Below, in pieces: positions 60,155 to 64,000 of a stretch of 64,000 nt of DNA. The notes beneath the pieces are model-generated. The model was given only the letters and a program-made list of their open reading frames with translations, searched no databases and was not told the DNA's origin. Each line of letters begins with the position of its first letter. Positions within the stretch are counted from its first letter, which is position 1. Source of the DNA: Heloderma charlesbogerti. Its lineage: Eukaryota; Chordata; Lepidosauria; Squamata; Helodermatidae. The translations under genes were made by a program, and so were the position numbers. The stretch spans positions 1 to 64,000 of the forward strand of contig JANEZZ010001482.1 in the NCBI GenBank assembly GCA_026122225.1, given 5' to 3'.

Positions 60155-61470
60155 AAGGACCTTTTTGTTCAAACTACCGTACAGTTGTGCTCATTTCACA
60201 TGCCAGGAAGGTTATGCTCAAAATCCTACAAGCTAGGCTTCAGCAGTATGTGAACCAAGAACTACTGGAAGTACAAGCTGGGTTTCGAAGAGGCAGAGGA
60301 ACTAGAGATCAAATCGCCAACATTCGCTGCATCATGGAGAAAGCAAGAGAATTCCAGAAAAACGTCTATTTCTGCTTCATTGACTACGCTAAAGCCTTTG
60401 ATTGTGTGGATCACAACAAACTCTGGCAAATTCTGAAAGAGATGGGAGCACCAGACCACCTTACCTGTCTCCTGAGAAACCTGTACGAGGGTCTAGAAGC
60501 AACAGTAAGAACTGGACATGGAACAACGAATTGGTTCAAAATTGGGAAAGGAGTACGACAGGGCTGCATATTGTCGCCCTGCTTATTTAACTTATATGCA
60601 GAGTACATCATGAGAAACGCTGGGTTGGATGAATCACAGGTCGGAATTAAGATTGCCGGGAGAATTATCAACAACCTCAGGTACGCAGACAATACCACCC
60701 TAATGGCAGAAAGCGAAGAGGATCTATAGAGCCTCTTGCTGAGGGTGAAAGTGGAGAGTGCAAAAGCTGGTTTGAAACTCAACATTAAAAAAACAAAGAT
60801 CATGGCACCTGGACCCATCACTTCCTGGCATATAGAAGGGGAAGAAATGGAAGCAGATTTTATTTTCTTGGGCTCCAAAATCACCGCAGACAGTGACTGT
60901 AGCCATGAAATTAAAAGACGCTTGCTCCTTGGGAGGAAAGCTATGGCAAACCTAGACAGCATAGTAAGAAGCAGAGACGTCACCTTGCCGACAAAGGTCC
61001 GCCTAATCAAAGCTATGGTTTTCCCAGTAGCAACATATGGCTGTGAGAGCTGGACTATAAGGAAGGCTGAGCACCGAAGAATGGATGCTTTCAATCTATG
61101 GTGCTGGAGAAGACTCTTACGAGTCCCCTGGACTGCAAGGAGGTCAAATCAGTCCATCCTAAAGGAAATCAACCCTGAGTGCTCATTGGAAGGACAGATA
61201 CTGAAGCTGAAGCTCCAATATTTTGGCCACCTAATGCGAAGAGAAAACTCCCTGGAAAAGACCCTGATGCTGGGAAAGACTGAAGGCAAAAGGAGAAGGG
61301 GACGGCAGAGGATGAGATAGCTAGATAGCATCACCAATGCAATGAATATGAACTTGAGCACAGTCCGGGAGAGAGCAGAGGACAGGAAGGCCTGGCGTGC
61401 TGTGGTCCATGGGGTCACGAAGAGTCGGACACAACTCAACGACTGAACAGCAACAACAAAGGACCTTTTT
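60155..61470 (+). mobile_element. BovB 5'-truncated copy nested in L2, with 12-bp target-site duplication
   Basis: BovB sequence at 60167-61458 (1,292 bp) starts at GTTCAAACTACCGTACAG inside the reverse transcriptase and runs to CGACTGAACAGCAACAAC. AAGGACCTTTTT flanks it at 60155-60166 and 61459-61470. GTTC at the 5' edge is also in BovB, suggesting microhomology. Confidence 0.94.
60187..61449 (+). pseudogene. BovB reverse transcriptase fragment with altered catalytic motif
   Basis: Reads EVQAGFRRGRGTRDQIANIR, motif A FIDYAKAFDCVDH, motif B GVRQGCILSPCLFNLYAEY, then RYADNTTLMAE, in which the second Asp of YADD is Asn. TAG stops interrupt at 60727-60729 and at 61318-61320 (TGG to TAG). No complete protein is possible. 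Confidence 0.9.
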
Positions 61471-61710
61471 ATTCTCCCAGGCATTTCAAAAACAGCTTTC
61501 GTATCTTCAATTACTTTATTCTGCTGCTGGCTTTAGTTTGGTTCTATGATGTTGCAATGGTTTTATTCCTTGCTGCTGGTTTTATCTTGGTTTTATTCTG
61601 TGCTGGTTTTATTTTGTTTTAAATGTCTGTACTGTATATTTTATTGTATGGTACTCTGCCCAAATAACTTTGGTTACTGGGCTGTTTAAAAGTACAGTAA
61701 ATAAACAAAC

Positions 61711-61845
61711 AGCCCTGTGAGGTAGGTTAGGCTGAGAGTCAGTGACTGCCCCAAAGTTGCCCAGTGAGGTTTATGGCCAAGTGGGGACTTGAACCCAGGT
61801 CTCCCCAGGCTCAGTCCAATGATCTAACCACTACACTGCACGGGC
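61711..61845 (-). mobile_element. tRNA-derived SINE
   Basis: The minus strand starts GTGCAGTGTAGTGGTTAGAT and has a clear B box GGTTCAAGTCCCCACTTGG; the tail CCTAACCTACCTCACAGG lies at the low-coordinate end. Same family as 42012-42228. Confidence 0.82.
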
Positions 61846-63186
61846 TGCATCTGGCTGGCCAGGCTACTGGGGTGGATCCTCCTGAGACAGTCCTGGGTCC
61901 TGGCGGAGGGGTGCAGAGATGCTGAGGCCCTCACCTGGCGCTCAAAGGCAACGCCAGTGGGGCGGGCAGGCGCTTGGCCATGAGGTGCCCTTGGCCTTCT
62001 CTTCATGGCCATGGCTGGCCCCGCTTACGGAGGGGTTGATTTCTCCGCCTGGACTCTCCCCTGCCCCCCCTTCCAAGGGCAAAGGAGTGCTCTGGCAGGA
62101 GCTTGGCTTGCTGCCAGGGTCTCGGCCCCTTTGCCTGCTCCTCGGGCAGTGCGGGTTTGCGGGCAGTGAAAGGAGGGGCCGAGGCCTCCTTGGCTGGCTG
62201 ACGTGGTGGCTGGGCTGTGGTGTGAGGGGGGGCTCCCGGTTGTTGCTGGCAGGGTCATTTCTAGGCACGGCACAGCCGCAGCGCTTGCTCCTGGCCTGCC
62301 CGCAGAGTTCCCTTTTCCCACTGGCTGCCTCTCCCCTCCCGGGCCAAGGGCTGGGGCTGGATGGAGCAGATCTGGTGCTGGGCTCACTGGCGGAGGTTCC
62401 TGACTTTGGCGGACCTCAGTGCTTAGGACAGCTGGGCTCATTGCCGGTTTTTCTTCCTGCACAGGGGAGGGGATTTAATTTTCTGATTCCCTCTTGTTGT
62501 TTTTTCCTTTCCATTTTTTATAGCAAAATATAGTGCTATTAGGAAAAGAAATGTTAAAAAAATCAAGGAGCTAGTCATTAAAGTACCCTTCCTGTGTGGG
62601 AACAGAAACTGACATGGGGCAATGAAGAGAGGCTGCTTGGGGTGTTCTGGGGAGGCCAGCTTGGGGCCCTCAGATTTCTGGGGAGGCCCTGGGGAGCCAG
62701 CGTGGTCTGCCCACCATTCTCTCCAGAAAGGTGGGTGGACTGTGCTGGCCAGTGGGGTCTCTCTGGGTTGTGGCAACCAGCTTAGGCAAACATGCCTTTC
62801 TTTGTGTGAGCTTTTGGTGCTTTGTTATAATTGGGAGAGGTATTTTCACTGTTCGCTTACCTGCTGTTAACTATTTGTTTTCATAGAATCATAGATATTT
62901 GTTTTCTTGTATAGATTTGCTGAGTTTTAAAGTTAGTTTTGTACCTTATTGCTTGTTTTATAGTGTAGCTCTGCAGGCCACACAGGCAGTGTCCACGGGC
63001 CGCAGTTTACCCATGTGTGCTTTATACTACATCCCATTCTGAGAGCTTAGCCTTTGACTATTTAAGGGTTGATATAAAGAAATAAATAGGAGCGCATCCA
63101 CTTGGGGGAGGGGGGTCTTACGCCAGACCTGTCCACATGGAGTCCTTCCCCCATGCACGGCTCCCCTTTCTGTCCTCATGGACCAT
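61846..63186. other. Intergenic, GC-rich then AT-rich
   Basis: 61850-62460 is GC-rich with a 204-codon frame (61919-62533) of low-complexity composition; I see no domain. The rest has no gene. TCATAGAATCATAGAT at 62882-62897 looks like an isolated CR1 end motif. Confidence 0.45.
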
Positions 63187-63900
63187 AGAAGCATAATCAT
63201 AGAAGCATAATCATAGAATAGTAGGGTTGGATGCTTTCGAACTGTGGTGCTGGAGAAGACTCTTACGAGTCCCCCGGACTGCAAGGAGATCAAATCAGTC
63301 AATCCTAAAGGAAATCAACCCTGAGGGCTCATTGGAAGGACAGAGACTGAAGCTGAAGCTCCAATATTTTGGCCACCTAATGCAAAGAGAAAACTCTCTG
63401 GAAAAGACCCTGATGCTGGGAAAGACTGAAGGCAAAAGGAGAAGGGGACAGCAGAGGATGAGATGGCTGGATAGCATCACCGATGCAATGAATATGAACT
63501 TGAGCACGCTCCGGGAGACAGCGCAGGACAGGAAGGCTGGCGTGCTATGGTCCATGGGGTCACAAAGAGTCGGACACGACTGAACAACTGAACAAGAAGT
63601 AGGGTTGGAAGGGACCTCCAAGACCATCGAGTCCAACCCCCTGCTCAGTGCAGGAATCCAAGTCAGAGCATCCCTGACAGATGGCTGTCCAGCCTCGTCT
63701 TGAACGTCTCTGGTGTGGGGGAGCCCACCGCCTCCCTAGGGAATTGGTTCCTTGTTGTATTGCTCCAACAGTCAGGAAGTTTCTCCTGATGTTCAGCCGG
63801 AATCTGGCTTCCTGGAACTTGAGCCCATTATTCCGTGTCCTGCACTCTGGGATGATGGAGATGAGATCCTGGCCTTCCTCTCTGTGACAGCCAACCAGGC
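63187..63900 (-). mobile_element. CR1 3' end, reverse, interrupted by BovB
   Basis: The CR1 end motif is expanded (CATAGAAGCATAAT twice), followed by TCATAGAATAGTAGGGTTGG. After the BovB at 63231-63597 it resumes with AGGGTTGGAAGGGACCTCCA through to CCTGGCCTTCCTCTCTGTG near 63880. Confidence 0.88.
63220..63608 (+). mobile_element. BovB 3' fragment nested in CR1, with 11-bp target-site duplication
   Basis: 367 bp (63231-63597) beginning ATGCTTTCGAACTGTGG and ending CGACTGAACAACTGAACAAG. AGTAGGGTTGG flanks it at 63220-63230 and 63598-63608. The frame WCWRRLLRVPRTARRSNQS is open through this fragment. Confidence 0.95.
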
Positions 63901-64000
63901 TGTGCACAGGTGCTCCTACCACAGTCCCCACAGCTGTGGTGCAAGGGGTCCAGGGCTTTGCTGCACCTGCTTTTCCTGGGCCTCGTCTCCTTCTCCCACC
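63901..64000. other. Window end, nothing recognised
   Basis: Short unique-looking tail after the CR1 copy. Confidence 0.4.

Larger units (their letters stand above)
59640..61705 (+). mobile_element. L2-type LINE, interrupted by a BovB insertion
   Basis: The L2 C-terminal frame reads QLISQLRHCLDRDRPPTVID, ATSLLEYCNTLYMGLPLRMV, LTGTGRRDHITPVLFHLNWL and KVLHGLGPDYLKQCL. The sequence resumes after the BovB at 61471 with the AT-rich L2 3' region to about 61705. Boundaries approximate. Confidence 0.75.

Noticed and set aside
40081..64000. Presence of HES1 or another known neighbour gene
   Set aside because: No bHLH, Orange domain or other recognisable coding exon was found.

Overview
The window is vertebrate nuclear DNA, most probably from a squamate reptile (lizard or snake). 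It carries a split host gene with GT-AG introns. Around it are CR1, L2 and L3-like LINE fragments, tRNA-headed SINEs of the reptile type, fold-back MITEs, a Tc1 DNA transposon, and several young BovB (RTE) LINE copies. BovB together with this SINE set is typical of squamates; the assignment rests on remembered family resemblance, not on a search. No bacterial-style genes, CRISPR arrays or viral genomes are visible.

Region 1 (about 1-40,080, + strand) is the 3' half of OPA1, the mitochondrial inner-membrane dynamin-like GTPase. Ten coding exons (1210-37131) join in frame to 371 codons, matching human OPA1 residues about 591-960: the stalk, the membrane-binding paddle and the C-terminal helix. 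The GTPase domain lies upstream of the window. After the stop codon an intron separates the last coding exon from a non-coding 3' UTR exon starting at 38046, with AATAAA signals at 38454, 39368 and 40054. The introns hold a CR1 copy with a recognisable ORF1 esterase and a duplicated 5' segment (4123-6600), a near-complete BovB (14937-18135) between a perfect 12-bp target-site duplication, L2 remnants (28220-28925 and several tails), a 430-bp fold-back (29040-29471) and SINEs. The last coding intron is 17.2 kb.

Region 2 (about 40,080-64,000) is intergenic; I recognise no host protein-coding gene in it. It holds fold-back MITEs (43.9, 45.3, 45.8 and 57.8 kb), an unusual cluster of hairpins including a 94-bp tandem palindrome (47196-47536), and a complete but frameshifted Tc1-like transposon with 184-bp terminal inverted repeats (48917-50565). 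A CpG island (about 52365-53060) sits between two CR1 copies pointing towards it. BovB fragments are nested in CR1 (54340-54748 and 63231-63597) and in L2 (60167-61458). A repeat-free stretch rich in homeodomain-like motifs (56395-57035) looks like a conserved non-coding element.

The genes do not form a pathway. The window is one housekeeping gene plus layered transposon history, with the nested insertions giving relative ages: L2 and CR1 are older, BovB is youngest. The items most worth checking are the CR1 5' repeat and esterase module, the tandem hairpins at 47.2-47.5 kb, the CpG island and the possible enhancer.
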